NCBI RefSeq assembly: GCF_001280505.1
Contig: NZ_LBIO01000049.1
Span: 248,001 to 312,000, forward strand
Reading direction: 5' to 3'
Source: Mangrovimonas sp. TPBH4
GTDB lineage: Bacteria; Bacteroidota; Bacteroidia; Flavobacteriales; Flavobacteriaceae
DNA: 64,000 bases
Below the pieces are notes generated by a model. The model did not search any database. It worked only from the letters and a program-made list of their open reading frames with translations, and was not told the origin of the DNA. This document shows positions 9,249 through 17,402 of this stretch, piece by piece (position 1 is the first letter of the stretch; the number at the start of each line of letters is the position of its first letter). The position numbers and the translations under genes were made by a program.

Positions 9249-10469
9249 ATGAACAACAAAACTTTAAAAATAATCGCAATCACTATAGGAATTATAGGAG
9301 CCTCCGCTCTAGGCTATAGTTTTTTAAGCAGCAGTAAAACCTCTAAGGTAGAAGTTAAAGCGGTGGCTATTTCCAAAGGAGATGTCATTACCACAGTCAC
9401 TGCCACCGGAACGGTTGCGCCTATTACCCAAGTAGAAGTAGGAACACAAGTTTCGGGGGTTGTAGAGAAGATTTATGTAGATTATAACAGTGAAGTAACC
9501 GAAGGACAACTCATCGCCGAATTGGACAAAACCAACCTGAAAGCTGCCGTGGTGCAGAGCAGAGCACTTTACGACAATGCCCTTAATGAAAAGAACTATT
9601 TACAGACCATCTTTGACCGTCAAAAGCTACTTTACGACAGCAAGGTGATAAGTAAATCCGATTACGACGAAGCCCTCTATAAACTCAATACGGCAAACAG
9701 TACAGTAACACAGCGTCAATCTGAATTGAACCGTGCCCAAACCGATCTTGGTTTCGCCAACATCTATTCGCCTATTGATGGCGTGGTTTTGTCCCGCGAT
9801 GTAGACGAAGGACAAACCGTAGCGGCCAGTTATAGTACCCCAACCCTATTTACCATTGCCAAAAACCTTGAAGAAATGCAGGTAGAGGCCAATGTAGATG
9901 AAGCCGATATAGGACAAGTCAAAGAAGGCCAAAGCGTGACCTTCACCGTCGATGCCTATCAAGATGACACCTTTAAGGGCGTCGTGACACAGGTACGTTT
10001 AAACCCGACCACCACTTCAAATGTGGTCACCTATACCGTGGTCATCAGGGCCAATAACCCTTATTTTAAATTGAAACCAGGTCTAACGGCTTCGGTTTCC
10101 ATTTACACCTTGGAACTTAAAGATGTGCTTACCGCCGAAGCAAAAGCTATCAACTTCAAGCCGAATATGGAAATTCTTCACCGCTTCCAGGAAGAAAACA
10201 ACATTGAGAAGGCAGCGCCTCAGGGACCACCACCAGCTGACACCGAAGGCACCATGGTTTGGGTCTATAAACCCAATGGAGATATAGTACCTACCGCAAT
10301 AACCTTGGGAGCCAGTGACGGGATACATGTTCAAATCTTGGAAGGCCTTGAGCCTGGAGACAATTTGGTATACAGTTTAAAAGCCACAGGGTTAACAGAA
10401 GACGCGGCTCCAATGCCAGAAGAAAACAGCAGCCCATTTATGCCGAAACCTCCGGGAAAGAAAAAATAA
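9249..10469 (+). CDS. Periplasmic adaptor (MacA/HlyD-like) of an ABC exporter
   Basis: About 406 residues with an N-terminal membrane anchor (residues 5-25). The first biotinyl-lipoyl half (GTVAPITQVEVGTQVSG), an alpha-hairpin (YDNALNEKNYLQTIFDRQ onward), the second lipoyl half (ANIYSPIDGVVLSRDVDEGQTV) and a beta-barrel follow in order, as in MacA. A low-complexity Pro-rich tail (PMPEENSSPFMPKPPGKKK) ends the protein. The ATG at 9249 is preferred over the TTG at 9234, which overlaps tolC. It links the TolC-like channel to the MacB-like transporter downstream. Confidence 0.92.
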   Translation: MNNKTLKIIAITIGIIGASALGYSFLSSSKTSKVEVKAVAISKGDVITTVTATGTVAPITQVEVGTQVSGVVEKIYVDYNSEVTEGQLIAELDKTNLKAAVVQSRALYDNALNEKNYLQTIFDRQKLLYDSKVISKSDYDEALYKLNTANSTVTQRQSELNRAQTDLGFANIYSPIDGVVLSRDVDEGQTVAASYSTPTLFTIAKNLEEMQVEANVDEADIGQVKEGQSVTFTVDAYQDDTFKGVVTQVRLNPTTTSNVVTYTVVIRANNPYFKLKPGLTASVSIYTLELKDVLTAEAKAINFKPNMEILHRFQEENNIEKAAPQGPPPADTEGTMVWVYKPNGDIVPTAITLGASDGIHVQILEGLEPGDNLVYSLKATGLTEDAAPMPEENSSPFMPKPPGKKK

Positions 10470-10481
10470 ATACCCAATGAC

Positions 10482-11279
10482 ATGGAAACATTTGTAGAAA
10501 CCAAGGTTAAAACCGATACCCGTAACATGCAGAAAAGAATCATTGAAATAGAAGACTTGAAAAGAAGTTTTGTGATGGGTAACGAGGTAGTTCATGCCTT
10601 AAAAGGCATCTCTTTCGATATTAAGGAAGGGGAATTTGTGACCATTATGGGTTCCAGTGGATCTGGCAAAAGTACCATGTTAAATATATTGGGCTGTTTG
10701 GACAAACCATCTGCGGGCGATTACGCGCTAGATGGTATGCTCACAAACGAAATGAGCAAAAACCAATTGGCCAAAATCAGGAATCACAAGATTGGATTTA
10801 TATTTCAATCATATAATTTATTGGCTCGAACCACTGCTTTAGAAAATGTGGAATTACCCCTCATGTACAACAGCTCGGTTTCCAGTACCGAACGAAAAGA
10901 AAGCGCCATTTCGGCCTTAAAAAAAGTGGGGCTGCAGGAGCGCATGTACCATACGCCAGCCCAATTGTCGGGAGGGCAACAACAGCGGGTGGCCATTGCA
11001 AGAGCGTTGGTCAACAACCCTGTGGTGATATTGGCAGACGAAGCTACCGGTAATTTAGACACAAGAACGTCCTATGAAATCATGGCCCTTTTTCAAGACC
11101 TGAACCGTCAAGGAAAAACCATCGTTTTTGTAACCCACGAACCAGATATTGCAGAGTTCAGTCAACGCACAATCGTCTTAAAAGACGGAAAAATTATAAA
11201 GGACGCCTTAAACAGTAATGTGAAGGACGCCAGAGAAATGTTATCGCTTTTGCCAAAAGAAGACCATGAAACAGTGTAA
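10482..11279 (+). CDS. ABC transporter ATP-binding protein (MacB/LolD type)
   Basis: 265 residues with Walker [10 protein letters not shown] (57-65), ABC signature LSGGQQQ (162-168) and Walker [11 protein letters not shown] (catalytic Glu187). The Q-loop is FIFQSYNLL. The family is the MacB/LolD/FtsE type of small ATPases. An internal Met16 is an alternative start that would give the usual N-terminus RIIEIEDL. Located 12 bp after the adaptor gene and followed by the permease, so in this organism the MacB ATPase and membrane domains are separate polypeptides. Confidence 0.93.
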   Translation: METFVETKVKTDTRNMQKRIIEIEDLKRSFVMGNEVVHALKGISFDIKEGEFVTIMGSSGSGKSTMLNILGCLDKPSAGDYALDGMLTNEMSKNQLAKIRNHKIGFIFQSYNLLARTTALENVELPLMYNSSVSSTERKESAISALKKVGLQERMYHTPAQLSGGQQQRVAIARALVNNPVVILADEATGNLDTRTSYEIMALFQDLNRQGKTIVFVTHEPDIAEFSQRTIVLKDGKIIKDALNSNVKDAREMLSLLPKEDHETV

Positions 11280-11332
11280 AGCAGTTAGAGGCAGGAGTAT
11301 GAAAACAATTCGTAAACAAAAAAAATTGTAAG

Positions 11333-12553
11333 GTGAAGCTATTTAATTTATTAAAAATTGCATGGAAAGCAATCATCCTAAATAAGGTTAGAACCTTTTT
11401 AACCATGCTAGGAATTGTTATTGGCGTAGCCTCTGTAATTGCCATGTTGGCAATTGGGGAAGGTTCCAGCCAAAGCATTAAAAGTCAAATTGCAAAAATG
11501 GGCTCAAACATGATTACCATCAGACCAGGCTCAGAAATGCGCGGAGGGGTACGAATGGATCCAGGACAAATGCAAACCCTGACTTTAAAAGACTTTCAGA
11601 ATCTAAAGGACAACAGCACACTCCTCACCTATCTAACCCCCATGGTAGAAGGTAGCGGACAGTCCATAAACGGTACCAATAACTGGCCTACTTCTATCTA
11701 TGGCGTTTTACCAGAATACCTAGCCGTGAAATCTTGGGAAGTAAAAACAGGAAGCATCTTTACAGAAGCCGAAGTTAAGGCTGCTGCCAAAGTGGTGGTA
11801 TTGGGACAAACCGTTGTAGACAATTTATTTAGCGAAGGTGTAGACCCCATTGGAAAAGTCATTAGGTTCAACAACATCCCCATGAAAGTAATCGGCGTAT
11901 TGACTCAAAAAGGGGAAAACACGTTTGGGCAAGATCAGGATAACGTCATCATAGCGCCCTATACCACGGTACAAAAACGTATATTAGCCATAGATTACTT
12001 ACATTCCATTAGCGCGTCTGCCCTAAGTGAAGAACAGGCTCAAGATGCTGTAGAGGAAATTACAAGCATTTTGAGAAGTTCCCACCAAATTGGCCCTAAT
12101 GATGACGATGATTTTAACGTATTTTCTATGGAAGAATTGGTTTCCATGTTCAGTTCAACAAACGACATACTTACCATCCTGTTGGTAGCCATAGCAGGCA
12201 TATCCCTTTTGGTGGGCGGCATCGGCATTATGAATATTATGTACGTATCGGTAAAAGAACGCACCCGTGAAATTGGCTTACGAATGGCCGTAGGCGGACA
12301 AGGAAGGGATATCCTCACCCAATTTTTAATTGAGGCCGTTATGATCAGCATTTCAGGAGGCCTTTTGGGAGTGCTTTTAGGCTTGGCCGCTTCGTTTTTT
12401 ATTGAAAATATTTTAAGTTGGCCAACGGTGATCACCTCTTATTCCGTAGTAATTTCATTTGTGGTATGTGCGGTTACCGGAATATTCTTTGGATGGTACC
12501 CCGCAAAAAAGGCAGCCGCTTTAGATCCTATAACAGCTTTGAGATATGAATGA
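11333..12553 (+). CDS. MacB/FtsX-type ABC transporter permease
   Basis: 406 residues beginning at a GTG (11333). It has one N-terminal membrane segment (about 18-42), a long periplasmic MacB_PCD domain (about 45-260), and three C-terminal membrane segments with the FtsX motif GIGIMNIMYVSVKERTREIG. The end AAALDPITALRYE is the typical MacB C-terminus. With the preceding ATPase it would drive export of a peptide, lipid or antibiotic through the TolC-like channel. Its stop codon overlaps the histidine kinase start by 8 bp, which ties regulation to the exporter. Confidence 0.92.
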   Translation: MKLFNLLKIAWKAIILNKVRTFLTMLGIVIGVASVIAMLAIGEGSSQSIKSQIAKMGSNMITIRPGSEMRGGVRMDPGQMQTLTLKDFQNLKDNSTLLTYLTPMVEGSGQSINGTNNWPTSIYGVLPEYLAVKSWEVKTGSIFTEAEVKAAAKVVVLGQTVVDNLFSEGVDPIGKVIRFNNIPMKVIGVLTQKGENTFGQDQDNVIIAPYTTVQKRILAIDYLHSISASALSEEQAQDAVEEITSILRSSHQIGPNDDDDFNVFSMEELVSMFSSTNDILTILLVAIAGISLLVGGIGIMNIMYVSVKERTREIGLRMAVGGQGRDILTQFLIEAVMISISGGLLGVLLGLAASFFIENILSWPTVITSYSVVISFVVCAVTGIFFGWYPAKKAAALDPITALRYE

Positions 12554-13619
12554 TTTCTTTAAAAAATATAAAAACCGAAAAGCTGTAAGCATTATCTCGC
12601 ATGTATTGGTATGGGGGTTCATCTTCAGCACCCCGTACCTGCTATCGAACTCTTCGGGCCAGAATCAATTTGACAGGGCCATCATGGTTAGGACTTGGCT
12701 GCAATTGTCGGTCTTTGCTTCCATCTTCTACCTAAATTATATTTGGCTGATCGATAGGTTACTTTTTAAAAAGAAGGTTTGGCTATTCAGTATGATCAAC
12801 CTGATTTGCATCATAGCCCTTATTTCCCTTCAATTTCAACTGAACCATTTTGTTTTTGATGGCATGCGGGAGATGCCTCCAATGAAAATGGAGAACATGA
12901 AAAATCCTCCTCCAAAAGATTTGTTCTTCTACCTCCAATTCATCACCTATTTGCTGCCTTTGGCATTCGCAATAGCCATAAAGACGACTGAGCGTTGGAT
13001 GAAAATAGAATTTGAAAAAACCGAAGCCGACAATGTAAAACTCCATTCCGAACTTCAACATTTGCAATACCAGTTGCAGCCCCATTTTTTCTTCAACAGC
13101 CTAAACAATATTTATGCCTTGGTAGATACCGCTCCCGAAACGGCAAAAACCAGCCTCCATGGATTGGCAAAACTAATGAGATACCTGCTATATGATACGA
13201 AAACCGAATCTGTAAGCCTCTCGCATGAAATCGACTTTATTAAACGTTATATTGAATTGGGGAAAATTAGGATTCCAGAAACTACCAAGGTTAGCTATAC
13301 CTTTCCTGAGGTTCCCCAAAATATCAAAATAGCTCCCTTATTATTCATTTCTTTAATAGAAAACGCCTTTAAACATGGGGTTTCCGCCAATAAGGAAGGA
13401 GACATATCTTTTAACATGGATATTAACAATAATAAGGTTTTGTTTGTCTCAAAAAACCCTAACTTTCCTAAAGAAAAAAGTGACAAAAGTGGTTCTGGTA
13501 TTGGCTTGGAAAACCTCAAAAAACGACTGGAACTACTCTATCCAGGAAAGCATAGCTTAACCACAGAAATAAAAGACAATACATACACCACAGTTTTGGA
13601 GATTGATTTAAACCACTAG
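12546..13619 (+). CDS. LytS-family sensor histidine kinase
   Basis: 357 residues with four predicted membrane segments (about 14-32, 50-70, 78-98, 127-146), a short linker, then a His_kinase domain: LQYQLQPHFFFNSLNN carries the phospho-His H180, and ISLIENAFKHG plus GSGIGLENLKKRL are the N and G boxes of the ATPase. There is no large extracellular sensor, so it probably senses membrane or transporter state, as kinases beside ABC exporters often do. It overlaps the permease by 8 bp and its response regulator starts 3 bp after its stop. Confidence 0.93.
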   Translation: MNDFFKKYKNRKAVSIISHVLVWGFIFSTPYLLSNSSGQNQFDRAIMVRTWLQLSVFASIFYLNYIWLIDRLLFKKKVWLFSMINLICIIALISLQFQLNHFVFDGMREMPPMKMENMKNPPPKDLFFYLQFITYLLPLAFAIAIKTTERWMKIEFEKTEADNVKLHSELQHLQYQLQPHFFFNSLNNIYALVDTAPETAKTSLHGLAKLMRYLLYDTKTESVSLSHEIDFIKRYIELGKIRIPETTKVSYTFPEVPQNIKIAPLLFISLIENAFKHGVSANKEGDISFNMDINNNKVLFVSKNPNFPKEKSDKSGSGIGLENLKKRLELLYPGKHSLTTEIKDNTYTTVLEIDLNH

Positions 13620-13622
13620 GAA

Positions 13623-14366
13623 ATGAGCAGCAACAAACTTACTTGTATTACCGTTGATGACGAACCAATGGCCTTGGGATTGGTAGAAGACTACATTAAA
13701 AAAACACCCTTTTTGGAATTACAAGGCAAGTTTGGAAATGCCATCGATGCTCTGGAATTTTTAAACCAAACGACAGTCGACCTTATCTTTCTGGACATCC
13801 AAATGCCCGACCTGTCCGGAATGGAACTTTCCAAATTGCTCCCAAAAGAAACAGGGATTATTTTCACCACTGCTTTCGACCAGTATGCTTTGGAAGGTTT
13901 TAAAGTAAATGCCATTGACTATCTCCTAAAACCCTTTGATTATGTCGAATTTTTAACGGCAGCCAATAAGGCTAGACTAAGGTTGCAACCTTCAAAAAAC
14001 CACGACTCCCCCAATAGTCTAATTGAGACTTTACCTCCTCAAAAGGAATTTATTTTTGTAAAATCTGAATACCGGCAGTTGCGTATTGAGCTTAAAAATG
14101 TCTTGTATTTTGAAGGCCTAAAGGACTATGTAAAAATCTGGTTGAAAGACACTCCTAAACCCATCCTCACCCTGATGAGTTTAAAATCTTTAGAAGAGGA
14201 GTTACCACAAGAAGAATTTATGAGAGTACATAGATCATTTATTGTAGCGCTCAACAATATTGAAACAATCGAACGCAGTCAAATTATTATCAACAACCAA
14301 CGCATTACCGTTTCGGAGCAATACAAAACAAAATTTCACGAGTTTATCAGTAAGAACTCGCTATAG
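13623..14366 (+). CDS. LytTR response regulator
   Basis: 247 residues. The receiver (1-120) is complete: acidic pair D12/D13, phosphoacceptor D58 in LIFLDIQMPDLSG, the TTAFDQYA switch segment, and LKPF with the conserved Lys. The LytTR DNA-binding domain spans about 140-245 with the FMRVHRSFIVALNNI core. It is the cognate partner of the LytS kinase encoded immediately upstream and probably controls the exporter genes. It contrasts with the degenerate regulator at 7058-7789. Confidence 0.93.
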   Translation: MSSNKLTCITVDDEPMALGLVEDYIKKTPFLELQGKFGNAIDALEFLNQTTVDLIFLDIQMPDLSGMELSKLLPKETGIIFTTAFDQYALEGFKVNAIDYLLKPFDYVEFLTAANKARLRLQPSKNHDSPNSLIETLPPQKEFIFVKSEYRQLRIELKNVLYFEGLKDYVKIWLKDTPKPILTLMSLKSLEEELPQEEFMRVHRSFIVALNNIETIERSQIIINNQRITVSEQYKTKFHEFISKNSL

Positions 14367-14414
14367 ATCTTCCCGTTAAACTGCATCACTCATACTGATA
14401 ATTCTGATAAGAAA

Positions 14415-14660
14415 TTAAGCGATGTTTTTTGGTCCCCAATGAGAACACAACATGTCTGGTGCTGCTTTTGTAGGGTTTGGACAACTAGGTGTCGAAAAAC
14501 GCAAGCAAGTAGCACAACTGGTGTCATCTTTTAAGGCCAGTTTCATATCAAAAGAATCGCAAGTATAATCTTGGTTTACCTTAACGTGGTGCACTGCACA
14601 TAAATGACTTGCTTCCATATTGGAGCAATGGTCACAGTTATGAGATAATCGAATTGCCAT
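14415..14660 (-). CDS. Small protein with two Cys4 modules, likely zinc-binding
   Basis: 81 residues from the ATG at 14660, which sits just downstream of a good promoter. Eight cysteines fall in two similar sets: C9-X2-C12-X8-C21-X12-C34 and C49-X2-C52-X7-C60-X11-C72. The repeated spacing suggests an internal duplication with each half binding one zinc. There is no signal peptide or membrane segment. I do not recognise a named family; similar short Cys-rich proteins occur in flavobacteria. It is convergent with the response regulator gene. Confidence 0.72.
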   Translation of the reverse strand: MAIRLSHNCDHCSNMEASHLCAVHHVKVNQDYTCDSFDMKLALKDDTSCATCLRFSTPSCPNPTKAAPDMLCSHWGPKNIA

Positions 14661-14683
14661 AATCTTAAGAATTAAGTTATATA

Positions 14684-14714
14684 CAAAGATACAATTCAAT
14701 AGTCCTACAAACAA
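14684..14714 (-). promoter_or_regulatory. Bacteroidota-type promoter for the Cys-rich small gene
   Basis: On the minus strand TATCTTTG (14691 down to 14684) matches the TAnnTTTG -7 element, with a TTG 20 nt upstream (14714-14712) and a TTTG 16 nt upstream. The gene's ATG is 24 nt downstream of the -7 element. Confidence 0.55.
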
Positions 14715-15076
14715 TGCAACATATTGATTTTTAACTATTTAAAATTAAACTCATTTCAAATAACCATTTGTTAGTCAATGGAGTCTCCACCTTAAGTTAA
14801 TAGCATACCTAATTTATAACAGGATTCCTATGAAATTTGGTTCAACTTATCATCAACCCTCATAACACAGCCCTTTCAAAAAAATGAAAAACGGTTGGTA
14901 ACAAAGGGGAATTCATCAATTTAAGTTTTGCTTTGCCAGTTATCACTTCGAGTTCCTGACCTAACAGAAAATCCTATAACTTTTGCTATCTTAACATCTA
15001 AACACACAAATCCAAAAAGATTTCCCTATCACAAAATCACTAAACAACTCATTGAAAAAAATTTAAAACCAACCAA
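14715..15076. other. Intergenic stretch with promoter-like repeat
   Basis: No gene is seen here. At about 14965-14994 the text CAGAAAATCC followed by TTTTGCTATCTTAA is a diverged member of the dispersed intergenic repeat found upstream of many plus-strand genes in this window. It lies about 85 bp before the CPBP protease start. Confidence 0.5.
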
Positions 15077-15778
15077 ATGATAGGAATTTTAGTTACAATT
15101 GCCGTTTCGTGGATGCTTTTATATCTCATTGAGAAGCAGAGTATACTAGCCTTAGGAATTCTGCCCTTGGCAAAACGGCTGAAACAATTCTCAATGGGGT
15201 TTTTAGTCACTGGAATACTTTGTGTTCTTGTACAATATTTTGAGGCTTATTTAAAAGCATCGACTTGGGTTTTAAATGACACCATTACTACCAGAATTGT
15301 TTTCAACTCATTTTGGTGGGATTTTAAATCGGTATTGACAGAAGAACTGATGTTTAGAGGTGCCCTACTCTATATTCTCATTCACAAAATAGGTTCAGTA
15401 AAAAGTATTTTTGCTTCCGCCATAGCCTTTGGCATTTATCATTGGTTCTCATACGGTGTGTTAGGAAATGTCTTGGCAATGATTTTAGTGTTTATCGGAA
15501 CTGGATTAATGGGCTACGCATGGGCTTGGGCCTTTGCCAAAACCAAATCTATAATGCTACCCTTTGGACTTCATTTGGGATGGAATTTAGTTTACAACAC
15601 CTTATTTTCAAAAGGGCCTTTGGGAGACTTAGTCCTGATTTCTCAAGGAGGCAAGGAATTATCCGATTGGTTTTCACTATTGAATTTTACAACTGGTTTG
15701 ATTATAGTGCCGCTTTTAGTGCTCATATATGTAACGTATTTTGTAAAAAAGGAATCGGATATCTCAGCAACGATATAA
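15077..15778 (+). CDS. CPBP-family intramembrane metalloprotease
   Basis: 233 residues, about six membrane segments. The CPBP (CAAX protease and bacteriocin-processing) motifs are intact: motif 1 TEELMFRG with E89, E90 and R94; motif 2 FGIYHW with H122; motif 3 LPFGLHLGWN with H166 and N170. Family members cleave prenylated or bacteriocin-type peptides, or act in self-immunity; the substrate here is unknown. It aligns without gaps over its first 190 residues with the protein at 26833-27537, so the two are recent paralogs. It is preceded by a copy of the dispersed promoter-like repeat. Confidence 0.88.
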   Translation: MIGILVTIAVSWMLLYLIEKQSILALGILPLAKRLKQFSMGFLVTGILCVLVQYFEAYLKASTWVLNDTITTRIVFNSFWWDFKSVLTEELMFRGALLYILIHKIGSVKSIFASAIAFGIYHWFSYGVLGNVLAMILVFIGTGLMGYAWAWAFAKTKSIMLPFGLHLGWNLVYNTLFSKGPLGDLVLISQGGKELSDWFSLLNFTTGLIIVPLLVLIYVTYFVKKESDISATI

Positions 15779-15823
15779 AAACTATTGCTTATAAAGGCAT
15801 ATCTCATTGTTCATGCTTTAGCT

Positions 15824-15960
15824 GAAAATTCTCGTACTTTTACTTTCTTGATTTATTAACTCGAAAATCCTATTGGATTTTGCTTTCGCAAGTTCCAACT
15901 TCGGGCCCATTGCGCGACAGAAAATCCTCTCAGTTTTATTACCTTTACTCCTGCAGCAAC
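15824..15960. repeat. Copy of the dispersed GAAAATCC / TAnnTT intergenic repeat
   Basis: Contains CTCGAAAATCCTATTGGATTTTG (split here as GAAAATCC, TATT, GGATTTT), then CAGAAAATCCTCTCAGTTTT and TACCTTTA at 15940-15947. It matches the copies at 49695-49790 and 50390-50485 in order and spacing, and lies directly upstream of the small membrane protein at 16014. Confidence 0.65.
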
Positions 15961-16013
15961 TAAAGCAAGTGAATTTTGAAGTGTCACAACCAAAAAAGCC
16001 CCTAATCCCAACC

Positions 16014-16355
16014 ATGGAAAACCTTAATAGATATTCACAAAGTGCCTTTAAATATGGTATTATTAGACTGTTGCTATTAATCAACGTATTCCTTTATTCA
16101 TCTCTATTTCAAAAAATTCAATATTCACTTGAAAGTAATTTTAAAATTTTTGACGAAATTATTGGTGTCTTATCACTAACAACAATTATTATTGGCATTA
16201 TAGGGTTTATGAAATCAATGAAAGGACTTAAAGAACCTAATACTCCAAAAAAAATCATAGGGTTAATCATCAATTCTGGCATCACTATTCTTTTCATAGT
16301 AATGATTATTACAGTCATAGCCAAACTAACAATGTATTTTGATAGCATACAATAA
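16014..16355 (+). CDS. Small membrane protein of unknown function
   Basis: 113 residues from the ATG at 16014; a longer frame from 15873 would translate the intergenic repeat and is rejected. Three hydrophobic segments are visible: about residues 14-29, 49-65 and 81-102. No motif is recognised. The last about 100 bp of the gene and the following spacer are repeated, in degenerate form, at 17174-17380 beyond the acetyltransferase gene. Confidence 0.6.
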   Translation: MENLNRYSQSAFKYGIIRLLLLINVFLYSSLFQKIQYSLESNFKIFDEIIGVLSLTTIIIGIIGFMKSMKGLKEPNTPKKIIGLIINSGITILFIVMIITVIAKLTMYFDSIQ

Positions 16356-16460
16356 CCAGCCTATTCCAAAATGCAAAAGACATTACTGTAAATTTTACTC
16401 ATTGGAAAACCATGGCATCTTCCAAAGTTACTTTCCTTTCCCTATCTTTAAAACTATCAA
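16248..16460 (+). repeat. Left copy of an about 205-bp imperfect direct repeat flanking the Vat gene
   Basis: Aligns with 17174-17380: both contain CAATTCTGGCATC, ATTATTACAGTCATAGCC and CCTATTCCAAAATGCAA in the same order, and both end in a TAnnTTTA promoter-like element (TATCTTTA at 16443-16450). The left half is the 3' end of the small membrane protein gene. Confidence 0.75.
16443..16450 (+). promoter_or_regulatory. TATCTTTA -7-like element upstream of the Vat gene
   Basis: Eight bases resembling the TAnnTTTG -7 element, 33 nt before the ATG at 16484. The preceding text CCAAAGTTACTTTCCTTTCCC is shared in pattern with other plus-strand genes in the window; no clear -33 TTG was found at ideal spacing. 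Confidence 0.4.
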
Positions 16461-16483
16461 TTCCACAAAACACTGAAACTAAA

Positions 16484-17101
16484 ATGAACGGCCCTGACAA
16501 AAACCTAAAATTTCCCCTTGAAAATTATGATAGACTTTGCTTTTTGAAGAACATTGTCAGAAATCCGAATATCATTGTAGGCGATTACACCTATTATGAC
16601 GACTTTGAAAATGTTGACAATTTTGAGAGGAACGTCAAATACCTTTTTGATTTTAAAGGCGATAAATTAATAATTGGCAAGTTCTGCATGATTGCTTCTG
16701 GGGTATCCTTTATCATGAATGGCGCCAACCATCTCACTAATTCAATTTCATCGTATCCCTTTGCCATTTTCGGAAATGGTTGGGAAAAAGCCATGGAAGG
16801 AAAAACATATCCCTATAAAGGCGATGTAATCATTGGAAACGATGTTTGGATTGGGCATAACGCCACAATTATGGCGGGTGTTACCATTGGGGACGGCGCT
16901 ATTATAGGAGCAAATTCCACAGTAGTTAAAGACGTGGCACCTTACGCTATTGTAGGTGGCAATCCTGCCAAAGAAATAAGAAAACGATTTGACGAAAACA
17001 CCATAAAGAAGCTTTTGGAATTGCAGTGGTGGCATTGGGACATAGAAAAAATTACTCAGAACATTCAAAAATTGACCTCCAATAACATAGATGAATTATA
17101 G
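16484..17101 (+). CDS. Vat/CatB-type O-acetyltransferase (xenobiotic acetyltransferase)
   Basis: 205 residues from the ATG at 16484, close to the roughly 210 usual for Vat enzymes; the longer frame from 16412 reads through the promoter. Left-handed beta-helix hexapeptide repeats run about 62-170 (VIIGNDVWIGHNATIMAG, VTIGDGAIIGANS). The catalytic His is in FIMNGANH (H83), and NPAKEIRKRFD and LLELQWWHW at the C-terminus are family signatures. Vat enzymes acetylate streptogramin A and CatB enzymes acetylate chloramphenicol, using acetyl-CoA in the cytoplasm; chromosomal homologs may have other substrates. It is flanked by imperfect direct repeats, which suggests local duplication or insertion. 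Confidence 0.9.
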   Translation: MNGPDKNLKFPLENYDRLCFLKNIVRNPNIIVGDYTYYDDFENVDNFERNVKYLFDFKGDKLIIGKFCMIASGVSFIMNGANHLTNSISSYPFAIFGNGWEKAMEGKTYPYKGDVIIGNDVWIGHNATIMAGVTIGDGAIIGANSTVVKDVAPYAIVGGNPAKEIRKRFDENTIKKLLELQWWHWDIEKITQNIQKLTSNNIDEL

Positions 17102-17173
17102 ATAGGCAACCTTCAAAAGACTTGCAGGCAGTCTATGGGCAAAGTCCTTATTATTTTCAGAAAATCAAATACT

Positions 17174-17380
17174 TACAAAAAAATCATTGGCTTAATAATC
17201 AATTCTGGCATCCTATTCTTTCATAGCAATAATTATTACAGTCATAGCCCCAGACTAACATTGTATTTTCATAGCATCGATTAACCAACCTATTCCAAAA
17301 TGCAATAGGAATTGCTTTAGATTTCCTTATCGGAAAATCACGAGCAACTTCTAAAGTAAGTTTTCTTACTATATTTACCT
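17174..17380 (+). pseudogene. Degenerate duplicate of the small membrane protein 3' end plus spacer
   Basis: Right copy of the direct repeat. It preserves the nucleotide pattern of the last about 100 bp of the gene at 16014-16355 but with indels that break the frame, then the same spacer and a TATATTTA element at 17370-17377 placed 26 nt before the TPR gene. The bases 17102-17173 before it hold nothing recognisable. Confidence 0.65.
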
Positions 17381-17402
17381 CCCAATATACCCAACTCTTA
17401 AC

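Noticed and set aside
12040..12435. 131-codon frame antisense to the MacB-like permease
   Set aside because: It lies fully inside a well-supported gene and has low-complexity composition expected from a shadow frame.
15873..16013. N-terminal extension of the small membrane protein
   Set aside because: The extension translates a copy of the dispersed intergenic repeat; the ATG at 16014 is the likelier start.
16748..17068. 106-codon frame antisense to the acetyltransferase
   Set aside because: Mirror of the hexapeptide-repeat coding sequence; no independent support.
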